Positions 23,174 through 38,200 of a stretch of DNA of 64,000 nt are shown here, in pieces (within the stretch, counting starts at the first letter, position 1; each line of letters starts with the position of its first letter). Location of the stretch: contig CM065180.1 of assembly GCA_033026295.1 (NCBI GenBank), forward strand, positions 24,047,023-24,111,022, read 5' to 3'. A program made the translations under genes and the position numbers. Below the pieces are notes generated by a model, which had not been told where the DNA came from, ran no database searches, and worked only from the letters and a program-made list of their open reading frames with translations. This DNA comes from Channa striata (lineage: Eukaryota > Chordata > Actinopteri > Anabantiformes > Channidae).

Positions 23174-23282
23174 TCATTCTGCTTTGGGTTCAGGGGTCTC
23201 GGCCTTGGGCTCGCTCTCCTCGTCGCTTTCGGCGCCGGCACGAGGAACAGTGCGGCGCACGGTGAAGGGCAGGTCTCCGCGT
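23174..23282 (-). other. myh9: myh9 last coding exon: non-helical tailpiece
   Basis: After RR it encodes GDLPFTVRRTVPRAG and an acidic tail containing AESDEESE, ending KAE-stop. The serine followed by DEE is a casein kinase II-type site, at the position where mammalian NMIIA is phosphorylated to regulate filament disassembly. That functional reading comes from the family and was not seen directly. Confidence 0.93.
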
Positions 23283-26200
23283 CTGCAAACACAAAACACA
23301 GTGAGTTTGTCAAGGCTGCTGTCTACAGATTTCTCATAATCACTTTCCTTCCACCATAAAAGTCAGAGTTATGCTTTTCAGCAAAGCAGGTAACGTCACA
23401 CGCTCTCGCAGTTTTACCTTATTTTCAGAGCAAACTGGCCTGCACATAAAGAGACAAGCTGCTAGTCTCTGCCCACTCTGTCCTAGCAGGCTTTGTGTGA
23501 CTTCGCTGGTCAGTTGTTCAGTGTCAGTCAGTCAGACGCTTGCGTTGTTGCATTTGGAAGGTGTGCAGCACATTTATGGTTACTGCTTGTCCTGACGCAG
23601 CTATGCAGATGCACTTCGGCTATTCATAACACGATTGATGAGTATGTGTATGAAGACACATCCCAGACATGTGCACTACAAAATATGATTGCAACATACG
23701 ATGCCAGCAGGAGAAGAAAAAGAAGAAGAAGGCGACTTGTACTGTAAAGCCCTTTAAGGTAAATTTGTTATTAATAAATATATCAAATGAACGACATGGT
23801 GTAAAACCAGCGCCTGGTTTACTCATCGGACACATGCAGAACTGGTGCATTCGCTGAAACTTTTGTGGCAGGTGAACTTTACGTCGCACAGATTCTAGTC
23901 GACGCGTGAAAAGCTTACGTTTCCACACGCAAGCCTGTTCATGTGCACCTCAACAGACGCACAATTCCGACGGTCACAAGCCACATGGCGTTCTCCTCTC
24001 CCGTCCAACAACAGATTGGGGGAGCACTACTGCATCTAGTTGTGAGCTCTGAGACACACCTGAGTTTGTTCTTGAGGGTCGTGACTTCCCGGTTCATGGC
24101 GTCTGCCGACTCTGTGGCGTCCTCCAGCTCCCTCTGCAGCTTCCTCCTGTTGGCGTTGGCTCTCTGAGCCTCCTCCTCAGCCTCCTCCAGCTGACGCTTG
24201 AGCTGCTTCATACGAGAGTTCAACTTGTCGACCTGGCAAAAGCACACGGAGAAAGATTTAGACGCTTCATTCAGTCAGAAAATCTCATTCAGCGTTAACC
24301 CTATAAATTCCGATCATTGCTGATCAAATGTTATGAGAAATGAAACGACACAGATAACGCTGACAAACGCAACACTATCGGTTGAAATGTTGGATAAAAC
24401 AGCCTGACCTGGTCTTTGTACTGCTCCGTGTTGCGTCTCTCGTCATCCACCTGCAGGATGACCTCCTTCAGTTTCTTCTCTGAGCGTCTCACGATCTTGG
24501 TGGCAGCTTGTCTCTCCCTGAACAAAGACACACCGATCAGATTCAAGACACGACACTTTGTGGCACAGTGTAAGACAGTGACACACAAACTGACAGGTAC
24601 GTATACACAAATATGCACGTCACATTGTCTCTCCACAACACTGGGTGAACACCACCTCTCCATGTCTGTCACCTGGTCTCTATGTCCAGCTGTTCCTCCA
24701 GCTGAGAGATCTTGGCCTCCAGGGCAGCCATGTTGGCCTTGTACTTGGACTTGATGGTTCCCTCCAACTCTTGCAGCTTCAGTTTTAGCTCCTTGTTCTG
24801 ACGGTCGAGCTGCGAGCGAGCCCCTTCCACACGCTGACAGGTGCTGCGTTCGGCTGTCAGCTCCACGTTCATCTGGTCGCTCTGAACAGGAGGGAGGGGG
24901 AGAGAGGCTCGTCACTAGGACTGTGGTAACTCAGTTTGTAAATCTGTTCCTTGCACAAAGCCCATTGCGTCCTTGTGCAAGGACCGAACCACCTAAAGCT
25001 ACAGACCTGCAGCATGGATTTCTTTAGCCGGTCGTTGACCAGCTCAGTGTTGCACTGCTCCTCCTCCAGCTCCTCCTCCAGCTGAGCGATACGAGCCTCC
25101 AGTCGTCTCCTCTCCTCTGCCACCTGAGCACTGAGATTGAAGAAAGGTAGCAGGTAAGTACCAGGTGATGCACGCAGCAGACAGTTTTAAACGGACGGAA
25201 GCCTCACTTCTTGCTGGCCTGGTTGTTGATCTCATCCTGCAGCTCGTCTCTCTCCTGCTGGGCTTGTCTCTTCACTCGCTCAGCAGCTGCCAACTCCTGC
25301 ACCGGGAACAAGTGTACGATGTTTGAGCATCGGAGAGAGAAAAAGTGGAGTGAAACAGAAACGTTGAAAATGTGCCGACCTCCTGCATCTGGAGCATGTC
25401 AGTCTCCATGGTTTTCAGCTTCTTCTCGCTCTCCTTGCTCTGGGCCAGGATCTCCTCTCTGGACATGCGAGTGTCCTCGAGCTCCCGGATGAGATCCTTC
25501 ATCTGAGCCTGAGGAGAGTAAGAGAACGAGTCAGAAGAAAACAGGAAGAAGTTACAGACCAGTAGTGCTAAAGATTTTTTAACAGCCGACTCACCTGCAG
25601 TTTCTTCAGCTGTTTCAGAGCCTCTTCACGGTTCTTGTTGGCCATGTCGATGCCTCCCTCCAGCTCCTTCAGGTCCAGCTCCATCTTCTTGCGAGCGGCA
25701 ACAGCTGCTGAGCGTTGCTTCCTCTCATCCTCCAGCTCCATCTCCATCTCCCGCACCTGAAGGACACACAAATGACTTCAGCTTCCTGGCACGTAACAAA
25801 CTAACCTTGTGTGCCCCCGTGGGCTCAGCCTGAACTCCCTCCGCACCTGTTTAACCAGTGCCTTCTTCTTCTCCTCGCCCATCTCGTCACGTCCTGCCAG
25901 GTCCCGCTCGTACTGCGCCTTCATGGCCTGCATGTTGACCTCCAGACGCAGCTTGGCGTCCTCTGTTGCCTGCAGCTCATCCTCCAGCTCCTCCAGCTGT
26001 GTCTTCATCTCCTCCAGCTGCTGCTCCATCGCACGCTTGGCCTTCTCCAGCTCGTGGACCTGCAGGACAACACATAGGGGTTGGTGGTGAGGAGAAACGT
26101 ATGAACAGGCAACTTCTCTGAAAACACATTTCCCACACTTACATTTTTGCCAACATCATCTTTAGAGGACACCAGGTCCTCCATTTCAGCACGCAGCAGT

Positions 26201-29200
26201 TTGCTGTTGCGGTCCAGTTCTTCCTTGACATCCATAAGAGACTCCAGCTCACGCGTTAGAGCCAGAGCCCGGGTCTCCTTCTCACGAGCCTCAGCTTCAG
26301 CTTTGTCGCGCTCCTCTGCGTAGCGGGCGGAGATGTTCTTCTCTTCTGCGAGCATCTACAGAAAACCAGGAGCAAACCTTGTAATTAAACTACATTGAAT
26401 CCTCATCTTAACATCTGTTAAACTTTCAATATTTATATCGACATCCATCTGTGCCGCTTTCCTACACATCTTCTCACCTGGTCGAACTTTTTCTGCTTCT
26501 TCTCCAGATTGGAGACGATCTGTCGGAGGTGGTCCTGGTCAACCAGCAGGTCGTCCAGCTCCTGCTGCAGACGGGTCTTGGTTTTGTCCAGCTTCTCGTA
26601 GGCAGCAGATTTCTCCTCCAGACGCTGGTTTGCTGCCTCCACGTCCCTCTGAAGCCTCTTCTTCGCCTCCTCAGCAGAGTCCAGAGCAGCTGCATCCTGC
26701 TCCACCTTCTTCTTCAGTTCAACCAGCTGGGTGGAAACAGGTGGCGTGAAACTTTTACCATTGAGCTAAACGACTGGCGTTTGAAACATCAGGAAGTGTT
26801 CTGTCAGTTTTACCTGAGCCTGTGCTGTCTGAAGCTGCTTCTCCACGTTCTTCTTGGCTTCTTCTTCTTCCTCCAGCTGCTCTTTCAGGTTGTTCTGTTC
26901 ATCCTCCAGTTGGCGCATTCGTGTGCCAAGTGTCAGTTTCTGTCTTGTCTCCTCCTGGAGCAGTTCCTGTTGTAAACAAGGACAATGCAGGAAGAAGCAA
27001 ATGATCAAGTAACTAAATGTTTGGAACACAGAACTGGCTCAAATGTGAGATTGTGACATTAAAAAAATTGAGAACAATTGAGAAGGATCAATCAGTAGTA
27101 CTGGTTCAAAAGCCTTTTGACAGTCTAATCAAATCATCCACAATGTGACCATGTCTGGTTCAGGTAGGTGTGAACCTGAAGAAAAACATAAGCATCATCT
27201 CTGTACCTGAACATCCTGCAGCTGGGACTCCACTGCAGAGCAGTCTTTGGTGGCTTTGATGGACTTGCCTTCCACCTCACTCAGCATGGTGCTGACATTC
27301 TCCAACTCCGCCTGAAACACATCATCAATTAGTGTGCAGTTTTTCACCATGCCAGTTAAAATGCTTACAACTACAGAGTGAAAGCAGAACAGGGAAGCCC
27401 TCAGTCACGTCCTTTCCCAGAGCTGTACCTGCACTTTGGTCAGCTTCTCAGACAGCTCCGCTCTCTGCCGTTCGCTCTCTGAAAATTTGAGCTGCAGCTC
27501 CTGAACCTGAGCCTCAGCCTTTTTCCTGCGGTGTTCAGAATCTCCTTTACCCTGCATCAAAGACTGCAGCTCAATGGTCAGCTCGTTCCTCTCTGACTCC
27601 AGAGCCTGCTTGGCTTTCTCCATCGACACTTTGTTCTGCAAGGAAGAACAAACGTGCAACAATAAGTGTGCATTAAGGACAGCTGGAAGCTAACGACTGA
27701 CAAAAGCTGGGAAGGAGATTTGGTGTACCCTCTTCGCCTGCTCCAGCTGCTCATTGAGCTCGTCGAAGGCCTGGCTATGTTTCTGTCTCATCTCAACCAG
27801 CTGTACTTCGTGCACTTTGGCCTCTTCTTCCAGAGTCTTTTTAAGCTGTGCCACCTCCGTCTCACGCTTGGTCCTGAGGAGAAAGAGCAGAGGCTGATCA
27901 GCTTGTGTCAACTTGTACAAACGCACGTACACACATACACATACATCATGATGGACAGGGGTTAAGAGATGCAGCCACCCCACCCCAGTATCTGTACCTG
28001 AGCTCCTGTTGAGCGGCTGTGGAGTCCAGCGTGTCCTCCAGCTCGGTCTTGAGGGCCTCGAGCTCCTCTCCCAGGTCCCTGCGGTGTTTCTCTGCCTTGG
28101 CACGAGCCTGCTTCTCCAGCTCCAAATCCTCCTGCAGCTCTGACAACTGAGCCTCCATCTCGCGGATCTTTTTCTGGGCCAGGTTCTTCTGTGCAGCCTC
28201 CTCCTCAATCCTAGAAAAAGGAGTAGATCAGCAAAATAAGTAAATGGAGCCACAGACTAATGACGGTCGTATAAATATGGCAAACGTGTAATTTAAATCC
28301 CCAAAACTTTGGAACATCTGAGCTGCAGTGTCCACACAGACCTGGCCAAAGCTGCCTGGAGCTCTTCCTCCTTCTTGGCTAACTGGGCGCGGAGCTCAGC
28401 GATCTGAGCCTGCAGCTCTGCGATTTGGTCATGTATCTCAGTGAAGTCTCCTTCAAGTTTGCGTCGATTCTTTTCCAGCTCCTGGCGCTGCTTCTCCTCC
28501 CTGCGAAGTCGGTCTGAGGAAAAAAGAAGGAACAAGTAATTAGTTAAAAGGCAGGAATAAAGGTGCAGGAAATAGGAACCATCTTAAAACTATCATGTAT
28601 AATAAGTCACTGTGTCTCCCTATGGTGGCGTCTTCCTACCCTCTAGGTCTGTGATCATGGCCTCGTGTTTGGTCTTGAGTTTCTGCAGACTCTTGGACTT
28701 CTCCTCCTCCTCCGCCAGGTTGGTGGTGAACTCAGAGATCCTCTCCTCCAGCAGCTTCTTCTCCTGTGATCAAACATTAACGGTACTTATTAGCTCATTT
28801 GATTGCTTGTTTGAAGGTGCGGACAGAGTCAAACAATTTAAAACAGCAGTTTATCTGGTGTCAACATCAATCAGCTGCTCATCTACTTTTCATCCCAACC
28901 TTGTTCAGCTTGTTGTTCTGATCATCCAGAACCATCACATGCTCTTCTATCTTCTTCATCTTGGCCTCCGTTGTGACTTTCTCCAGCTGGAGCTTCTGTC
29001 TGGCTGCCTCCTCCTCATCCAGCTGCTGCTCTAGGTCCTGTGTGAAGAAAAACACAACAGCAAGTGGTAAATCACCTGTTTTTACCGTGTACAGAGGCTA
29101 TGTGCAATGAGTGAACCTTCTCCACTTACTGTAATATTCTGCTGCATCTTCTTTTTCTCCGCCGACAGCTGGGAGGCGCGCTCCTCCTCTTCCTCCACCC

Positions 29201-32200
29201 GGGCCTCCAGGTCATGGAGGATCTCCTCCAGCTCCTGCTTCTTGGCAGCCAGACGGGCTCTCATTTCCTCAGCCTCGGCGCAGAGTTCAGTTTCTGCCTG
29301 AAGCTGCTCCTGCAGGGCCATCTTCTCAGCACTCAGCTGCAAGAAGAGCACAAGTGGTACATGTTTCACAACAAGAGCAACGAGTGCAAAAGCTCAGGGC
29401 AGGATGTTTGCAGCAATTTCACTAGTCTACATTCCAAATTCCTAACACAAGACAGAAAATAACGTTTACCTGTTGCTGTTTGTCCTCCATTTCGCGGAGC
29501 TGCTGCTCAGCATACAGATGCTTCTCCTTCACCTTGTTCAGTTCTTCATCCTTGGCCTGCATCTCCTCTTCCTGCCTGCTGACCTGCAGCAGAGGCTTCA
29601 CCTGTGGACACATAAAATGGAGAGGTAGAAATTTAACAAGGGGAGAATAGCTGGGAAAGGAGAGTGAAGTACAGAGAGTGAGATTCACCTTGGTGAAGAG
29701 CCTCCACCACTGCCAGTTTCTGAGTTTCAGGTAAGCAGCACAGTTCCTCTGGATGACCTTCATTGCAGTCAGCTGCTGCTGTCTCTTGGCAAAAGCTCTA
29801 GAGAGAAACATGAAACATTTATGAGATTCATGCATGTTTCACATTACATTCAGTGCAATAAATGTCTGTTTTATCGTTGACAGCCAATTTAAAATGACAT
29901 CACTTCACTAGACCAGTGCTTTCCCATGATTATCGTGACATTTTCCCCAGCTGCACATAAATAGGGTTTTTCAAATAAGCCTGGGGAGAAATAGGGGCTG
30001 AGATCCAGGGAACATGAAATGCTGACACACTTGTGATGGCCGCCTTACTTGCGGGCCACGTATCCTCTGCACCAGGCCTGGAAACTGATGATGATGTCTG
30101 TGATCTTCATGTCCCTCTCTTCTTCAAGGTGAGCGAGGACTCCTGCTCTGAAGAAGACTTTGCTCTGACCGATGCGGTACAGGTTGGGGTCCAGCTCTAG
30201 GCTTTTGATCTAACACGGGTAATAAGTAAACACACCCATAAGTTGAGCTACAGTGGGAGGAGATACGGTAGATTTAAGGTGGAATCTTGGAAGGCCCTTA
30301 CCATGAGCACACAGGCCTGCTTTCCATCCATGAAGCCCTTTGGGATGGCATTGGGAGTGAGGATTTCATACCTGAGGAAAGGAGCAGAGTTTTAATTTCT
30401 GAACACACTAACACGTCTAACTACAACGCAACACGCTGAAGTGTTACTGTTCTGTTACCTCTGTCTGAACTCCTGGAAGATAATGCGATTGGGGAAGCCC
30501 TGTCTGCAGATGCGGATCCCCTCCAGGACACCATTACACCTCAGCTGGTCCAGAACTAGGTGTGGGTCCAGTTTTCCAGCCTGAGGAAAGAAAACATTTC
30601 ATAATCAGCAAATACATGGAGATGAACAGCTCCATGTTGCAAAGAGGCTTCTGCTACATCGCCATCGTTGTGTTGCAGCTGCAAAATGAAAACGTTTGGG
30701 ACGACCACGTCGACGTTTGACTATGTTCACAAAGTTTAAAAAAATAAAAAATGCATAACCAAAACATGCGTGCAGATTTGTAGCTGACCCAAAGACATGA
30801 CACTTTAGCTCCTTCCTGTGCCTGTCTTTAGCTCATCATTCACATCATCATCCGTATCATTTGTTAACAGGTATTTTATTTAGAAATTAGCAGTAGGTGT
30901 CTTTCTGTGCAGAACAAGGCTAGTTACAACAAAACAGAATGGAAACTTCTCCTGTCAGTATTAGTCTAATACCTTTTTCTCGTGGTTGGGGATGATGCAG
31001 CGGACAAAGTTGGGGTTTGTGTTCCTCAAAGTGGCCATGAGCTTGGACAGCTGCTCCTTGTAGAGCTGGCCCACTGTGCGGAACATGCCCTTACGGGTTT
31101 TAAAGGCACCGGGCATCTCAGACATGCCAGACACCTTATCCAGACCCACGATGCGGTCCACTGAGAGGGGGAACAGAGGAGACATCATGTAAGAAACCAG
31201 TGGGCTTCAGTGAAAAGATTCTAAATATTTAAATATCAGGCAAAGTCAAACCAAACACACATCACAGAAGGAAGAATGAACACGAACATTATCTGTCCAC
31301 TGGCTCCCGGTGAACACACACCAGAGGAGAGCAGTGAAACACCAAACGAACAAACACACAGTGAATGTGAATGGAAAGAAATCTGGGGAAGGGGGTCACA
31401 CAATGCCGGTGAAGTGTGGGAGGATGGCACACCATAAAAACACTGTGCAGTGTGTGTGATGTTCGCTTTAACATGTCTGAGTGTCAGGAAGGTGACAAAT
31501 GGTTGCAGTGGGCGAAGTAAAACAACCACCAAACCCATGCAGTAAATACCCATCGCTGCAGTACCCTGCACCAACACCAGGGGTCCTCAAACAACACTAT
31601 TACACAGAGGGAGAGAAGCAGAGTTCAATGACAGAGCAGGTTGGTTACTGCAGACGTTAAAGACAACGTTCACCGAGTTCTGTGGAGGTCAAGATGGACG
31701 ACAAACAGGAGTCAGGATGGAGAAAAAAACAGTGAAGGCAGAACTCGGATAATTACCACAGTGGAGAAGTACAAGTCCCTAAAATACCTCCTCATTAAAC
31801 TTCAAAGCATTAGGAGCAAAATGAACCATAATTCCTGACACACCAGTTTTATTGTAATATTCACTCTGTTTCAGTTGAGTTTTTACTCCATGGCTTCGTT
31901 TTGATTTCATACTGAAGTGAAGTGAACAATATTCAGTAATGGTTCAGGAATGGGTCCGGACTGGGCACACACACAAAAGACGGTGTTGGACAAGGGAATA
32001 AAAAGGTGCTACAATCAAATTTAAAGCCATGCTTTTACTTATAATGGACAGCTAGTATTTCCTAAAAGTCTTTGTACACTGGATGAAAAGCCAAATATGC
32101 AACTTTATGTACTCGGATGTGAAATGGTAACAATAAGTAGTTGGTATAAAACCAGGGAGTGACATCCACCTGATAGTTTTTGTGTTTGTCACTGAGTTTT

Positions 32201-35200
32201 ACATTTCCATTAGACAAATTATTTGATTCTAGTTTATGAAAATGTTTCAGAAGCATTATACAGTAACACCACTTCACTTTTGGATTATTCTGACTGATGC
32301 GTTGGTGTGTCTATATGGTCATTTTCATCACTTTTGTGTATTGACAGCCGCTTCATCTTTGTTCATTTCACGTGGTTTATTGACCTAAAGTTAAAGAGCT
32401 TTAATGACTTCTGAATTACAGCAGCTGAGTAAATGCAGTAGTCATTTTCCACAGGAGGAGAAACTGGTGAAAAAACTAAATCAACAAAGAAACCTGATCA
32501 CCTGAGTCTGAGTGCAGAAAAGGGAAACGTTGATAAAAATACGCTCTCTGACAACTCTGTACCTCTGAGAGCCAGTAAAAGAAAAAAGATGACAGACCAA
32601 CGGAGGGACCAAAGAGAGGAAAAAAGTGGATGGAAACAACAAGTGGCGTTTGGAAAAAGGTAAAAACAAGAGGTCCCGACACACAGTAAGAGAGAAACAA
32701 AGTTCCATGAAATAAAAGCAGAAACAGGAAGTTACAGCATTGATTCCTGGGTTAGTGTCTGCGGGAACTCACCGTCCTTCCACAGCTCAGAGACAAACTT
32801 GTCCGTGGACTGGTTCAGCAACGTGGCCACGTTGTCATTCAGCGGGTCCATGTTCTTCATCAGCCACTCGTCTGCCTTGTAGTCCACCTGAGGAGTAACA
32901 GCAGGCATAAAATGTCTAAGTTTGAGTGCGTATGGAAGAAAGTTAAACTCCAAAGACGTAGAAGTATAAGGTATGTAAAGACGAGACCACGTCATCCCAG
33001 TCACCTTGCCAGCATAGTGGATGATGCAGAAGTCGGCCTCGTCCTTTAGCTTCTTGGGCTTGAAGAACTTGGGGTGTGTGCCCTGCTCCTGCAGGACCTT
33101 CTCCACAAAGCTCTTGTCTGTGGCCTTGGGAAACCAACACTCCTCATCCAGCAGAGCCAGAATACCAGGGGGGCTGGCCTGGAAACAACGCCAGAGCGCA
33201 GATCTTAACGAGCGCAACAGAAAAACTAAACGCAACAACCTCCTGCTGAGGGAAGTTAACTTACAGGCTTCTCGATGAGGTCGATGCAGGGCTGCAGGTC
33301 GAGGCCGAAGTCGATGAAGCTCCACTCGATGCCCTCCCTCTGGTACTCCTCCTGCTCCAGGATGAACATGGTGTGGTTGAAGAGCTGCTGCAGCTTCTCG
33401 TTGGTGTAGTTGATGCACAGCTGCTCAAAGGAGTTGAGCTGCAGAGACACGAGAGAAGAAGGTTTTAGCGAACAATTTGTGAACATGTTGGTGTCGGCCA
33501 GTCACCGGCAGTTTGATTCACTTTTTTACCTCAAAGATCTCAAAGCCGGCGATATCCAGGATGCCGATGAAGGAGGCCCCCTGTCTTTTTGTCTTGTCCA
33601 GGGCTTTGTTGATCCTCATGACAAGCCAGCGGAACATCCTCTCATACGTGGCCTTTGCTAGGGCCTCCACAGCAAACTCTGCTTGCTCTTGGGTCTGGGC
33701 CTTCTGGACGTAGTCTCTGCCCACCTTGATCCTGGGTGACAGGATGGCTCTGGTGAAGTCTGTGACATTCATGCCCATGAGGTGACACACCTTCTGGGCA
33801 GCTGCAGCAGAGGAGGGGAGAGGAAGATGGGAAAAGGCTGTAATAGCAGGATCACAAAGTACTCGCGAAGTTGGACCGGGTCAGTGTCTGTAGACTTTGA
33901 GTAAAGACTTTAGTCGGTGCAGGTCGTTCTGAAATATTTCTTTAAATTCAAATAACAAAGAAAACATAATAAATGCTTGCTGGAAACATGTAGGTCTTGA
34001 CTTTTACTTCAGCTGAAAGCAGATGGCTACTCTAATGCTGCTTCCTCTTTTTAGCTTTTTCAGAACAAATCCAACTACATATAATTTAATGGCCATGTTT
34101 GAGGGCATGATTGTGTGTCATTTGCTTTAAAATGGACATTTCCAACAAAAACACAGAAAAATCATCCGGCGATGTTCAGTCTTTCCCGGTTTCATGTCTG
34201 TGTGTGTGTGTCTTTACCAGTGTTGTCAGGCATGGAGGCCTGGTCAGTGTGGCGCTCCTTCTTGAAACTCATGTTGCCAAACTGCAGCACAGATGCCACC
34301 ACCTTCAGCAGGCCTGCACGAAAAGAGAAGAGGACAAAGCGCATAAACAGGGTTTTATGGTGGCTAAACACAGGCCATGTTGATGCTTAAATCCAGGCCG
34401 TGGGCCTTTACCGATCTGCTCATCCTCTGGGATCCCCATGATCTTCATGGCCTCCATGGTCTCTGTAAACAGGTCTTTGTCCTGCTGCCCGGGAATCGTC
34501 ACGTTCCCGTTGGAAAGGAAACGGTAGTTGTTGTAGTTCTCCAGAAGGAGTTCATCTAAGAGAATACAGAATGAGAGAGGTAAACCTCCTTAGAGCAAAG
34601 AGCAGTCAGAGCAGGGGTTTCTACTCGGAAAGATAAAGTCTTTTTTTTCTGTGAGGTGTGAAATGTGCTGCTCACTGCGCAGTTTGTCTCCAGCGCCTGT
34701 AAGCAGGTAGTAGAAAATATGGAAGGTCCTCTCATCTTTGGCCTGGCGGATGGCACGGGATTTCTCCAGCAAGTCTAGTGGTCAGTCTGTTAAGAACAAG
34801 CTTTCTGATAATGTGATAAAAAATCTCTGAACCGCTTTGTATGAACTCCGGCAGAGAGTCTAAAACATGGCATTAAAAGCAAAACCCTACAAAGTCCTCA
34901 AGGATACAAGTTTCAATATTGGCACCGACGATGTAACCGTTGACGTCAAAGTTGATCCTGATAAATTTTCCCTGAAGGAAGAAACACCAACAACATAAAC
35001 ATAAATGTCTCAGAGTCTGGTTGGAAATCAGGCCATTTTAAAACACGTGAAATGTCTTACGAATCTGGAGGAGTTGTCGTTTTTGACCGTCTTGGCGTTT
35101 CCAAACGCTTCTAGGATGGGGTTAGCCTGCAGCAGCTGCTTCTCCAGCTCCCCCTGGTCAAAATGAGGAGAAACACTGAGCACTGAACCTGCAATGCCAC

Positions 35201-38200
35201 CTTCAACACGACCTTTAAATCAGGGACAAAGGTCAGCCATAGCTTCTGAACGTACTTCTCTTACTTGTAATCTTGTCACTGTCTGTAGTATCATCAAATT
35301 ACAGGAAACGGATTTTTATCTCCGCACGCATTAGTTCAGAAAATAATTCATTCATATTGTCCTGGACAAGCTGAACAGCTACAGTAATCAGGTTCAAACT
35401 AATGTGCTGACACAGATTTGTGTTATGTGCTTGCTTCCGAGGAGAACATGAAACAAAACATTTCAAACAGAAAGCGATAAAACACACACCAGCAACAGAC
35501 ACCGAATCACACAGGACACCCGAGCATTTCCCCCCGAACACATATCAGGTTAGTGTCCCGATCTGCAAACAGCTGCACACCCTGTGACCCATCACCTGTT
35601 TCCCAGAATGAAGTGAACCAGTGGATCCCAAACACAAAGCTTCCATACTCTGTCACACAGTTCACAAACACCATGTGTTTTACCTTATTGCTTATGTTAA
35701 TTCATTCCACCCTTCTACATTTCATATCAGACTCACTGCGGTTCTTAATATATAAAAACCTTTTATAGCCTTAGTTGTACATAAAGGACAAAAAACATAC
35801 ATAGGCCATCAGTGTGTCTGCTCATGTGCAACTTTAATTCGATGTTGCCATGAACACACACACACAGCCCAAGCAATTTTTTTAGGCAAAAAGAAAAAAG
35901 CAGTTGAATTTGGAGTTGTGCAAACACACTGTGAAAAATTCAACCAGGCAAACACATAAACTCAATTCACTGCTGCGTTTCTTCGGCATAGACCCCTCCA
36001 CTCCGACCATTGTCTGGCTGAATTTTTCACAGGAGCACAAAAAGCTGCCACTGATCTGCAATGAAATTCCCCCCCCCCCCACTTCCTATTCGCCGGCAAG
36101 ACATGTCACCTCTGCCCCTTCACACAAAGGGAGTCCCACAACAGTGAGCTGCAGCAACAGGAAAGAGAGCGAGGAGGAAGGTGATAACAGAAGCAGGTGG
36201 GGAGGAAGAGAGTTCACTCACATGTGACAGGACCGAGCTGTTCTGTTGATGGGGAGAAAGAAATAGAACAAACTCAAAAAAAAAAAAACACGAGATGAGA
36301 GATGTGGTTTGTTTCAGCAGCATCGAGCACAAGGCTGGCAGGTCAGATAACAGCAGTGCAGCTTTTACAGCAGGCCTGACGTAATGCGCGACTGCTCCAC
36401 ACTTATTGGTGACAGCCTCTGCTTTGTCTAAAACGTCAGATTTCCACTGCTGGCTTTGTGTGCCTGCACGGCTGTTATCTTTGCCACCTCTTCTCCTTGG
36501 ACGGTGCTTTCATTCATCATTTCTGCTTTGTCACAGAAGGACTGCAGAAAATACACTGCACACACAATGCCAGGTAAAGATCGCTAAAATGTTAACAGAA
36601 CCACACAATTCGGTGACTGAGGTTAGATTAATGTTAAGATATCAGTTGTTTCACATTTTAGAGATGTACCTTGTGTTATTGAATATTAAGCCGAATGCTT
36701 TACTGATGCATTGGTTTACAGTCGTCCACAATCACATATACACAATAAAAACAACAGTTTAACAAGCAGGAATGAGTTCCTGAAATATAAAAATACCACA
36801 AGAATGAGGTGAAGTCTCACTTAGGGCATGAAGTGATGAGGAGGAAGGTGTGTGGATGACATGCAGGACTGACCTGATCTTTCTTGGTCTTGTGAGAAGA
36901 GGCCACGTGAGCCAAATACTGGATGACCTTCTTGGTGTTCTCTGTCTTTCCAGCACCGGATTCTCCTCTATATATGGAAAATAAAACGAAAGAAAGAATA
37001 GAGAGAAGGTAAAGCGAAAGTGATTACAACAAACACAAAACACTAGATGTTGTGTGACGGCCGTATGAAACTCACGTGCAAAGAATGGACTGGTCCTCAC
37101 GATCTGCAAAATAAACATGCAGAGGTTAATTGTGCAGACTCTGCAGAACTGTGAGCATGTGTTATCACCGTAGTGCAAACGGTCCGTACAAGAGGAAGTA
37201 CCACAGACCACAGACAGGAAGTCAATATCCGGCTTCCTGTGACGAGGTGCTGCCGGGTTTCGAACTAACTGACTAATTAGTCGTTACCTCCTGTAATTTG
37301 GTTTGAATACTTTGCTGCAGCCAAACGTGGAGAAAAGGAGTACGAAGAGGACGGGGAAAGAAATATGGGTGGTTTACATGACACCCTTTCACATACGGGT
37401 TACTGAAGCTTCGCATTTCCTTTACACACACATTTGAAAACATTTTTCAACTTAACAGGGACTCATCACTTCCTGTGTGGAACAACAATGGAATCAGTAA
37501 GAACATGAGATGACTAAAACAATAAAATCCAACTTCAATGCTTCCATTGTGAACAGGCTCTCTCTTTTTTTACATAAATTCAAATAACATCTACTTATTT
37601 TTATTCCTTTTTAAGAAGTATAATGTTAAAACAGTGTTAAAATAAGTGGCCAAAATTAAAATGAGCTGCACCAGTATCAATTACAAAGAAAAAATGTAAT
37701 CTTTTGCATGAGCTACACAGGAGACACATGCCTCATTTTTAAGCTATAACTTCCAGGTTTGGGGTTATCTGAGGTCACTGGGTTTATATAAAAACATGTG
37801 AAATGCAATTGTTTTTTATGACTGGTGTCCAGCATCTTCCATTGTAGGGCCAAAAGCCGAGTGTACACAATCCTCTCCTACTGATGCAAACAAACAGCCA
37901 GTATTAAAAGCTGCTCCGTGTGGTGCCACGCAGAACAGAAGCTGCATTGACAAAGGCATCTTAAAGGGACACTCAGTTTGCAAGCTGTGGGCCTCTGGAA
38001 AATGTCTGAATCAAGCATCACGTAGCAGATGTGATAAATGTGTTTTATGAAACCTTACTACAGAACAGGAACCTAACCGGCACCAAGACGTCCACAGCGC
38101 ACAGATAGAACTTAATTCATTTATTTTGGATTTGCTTCCAAGTTGGTAAAATATTTGGATCCCTGAAGTTCTACAGCTTGAAACAAATCTCATTGAATCT

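Noticed and set aside
25809..26975. Long leucine-rich open frames on the plus strand over the myosin rod
   Set aside because: They are exact antisense of coiled-coil exons rich in CTG/CAG codons and have no splice or start support.
31161..32772. Alternative loop-2 (B2-type) myosin exon
   Set aside because: I looked for a phase-1/phase-1 cassette with good splice sites and did not find one I could support.
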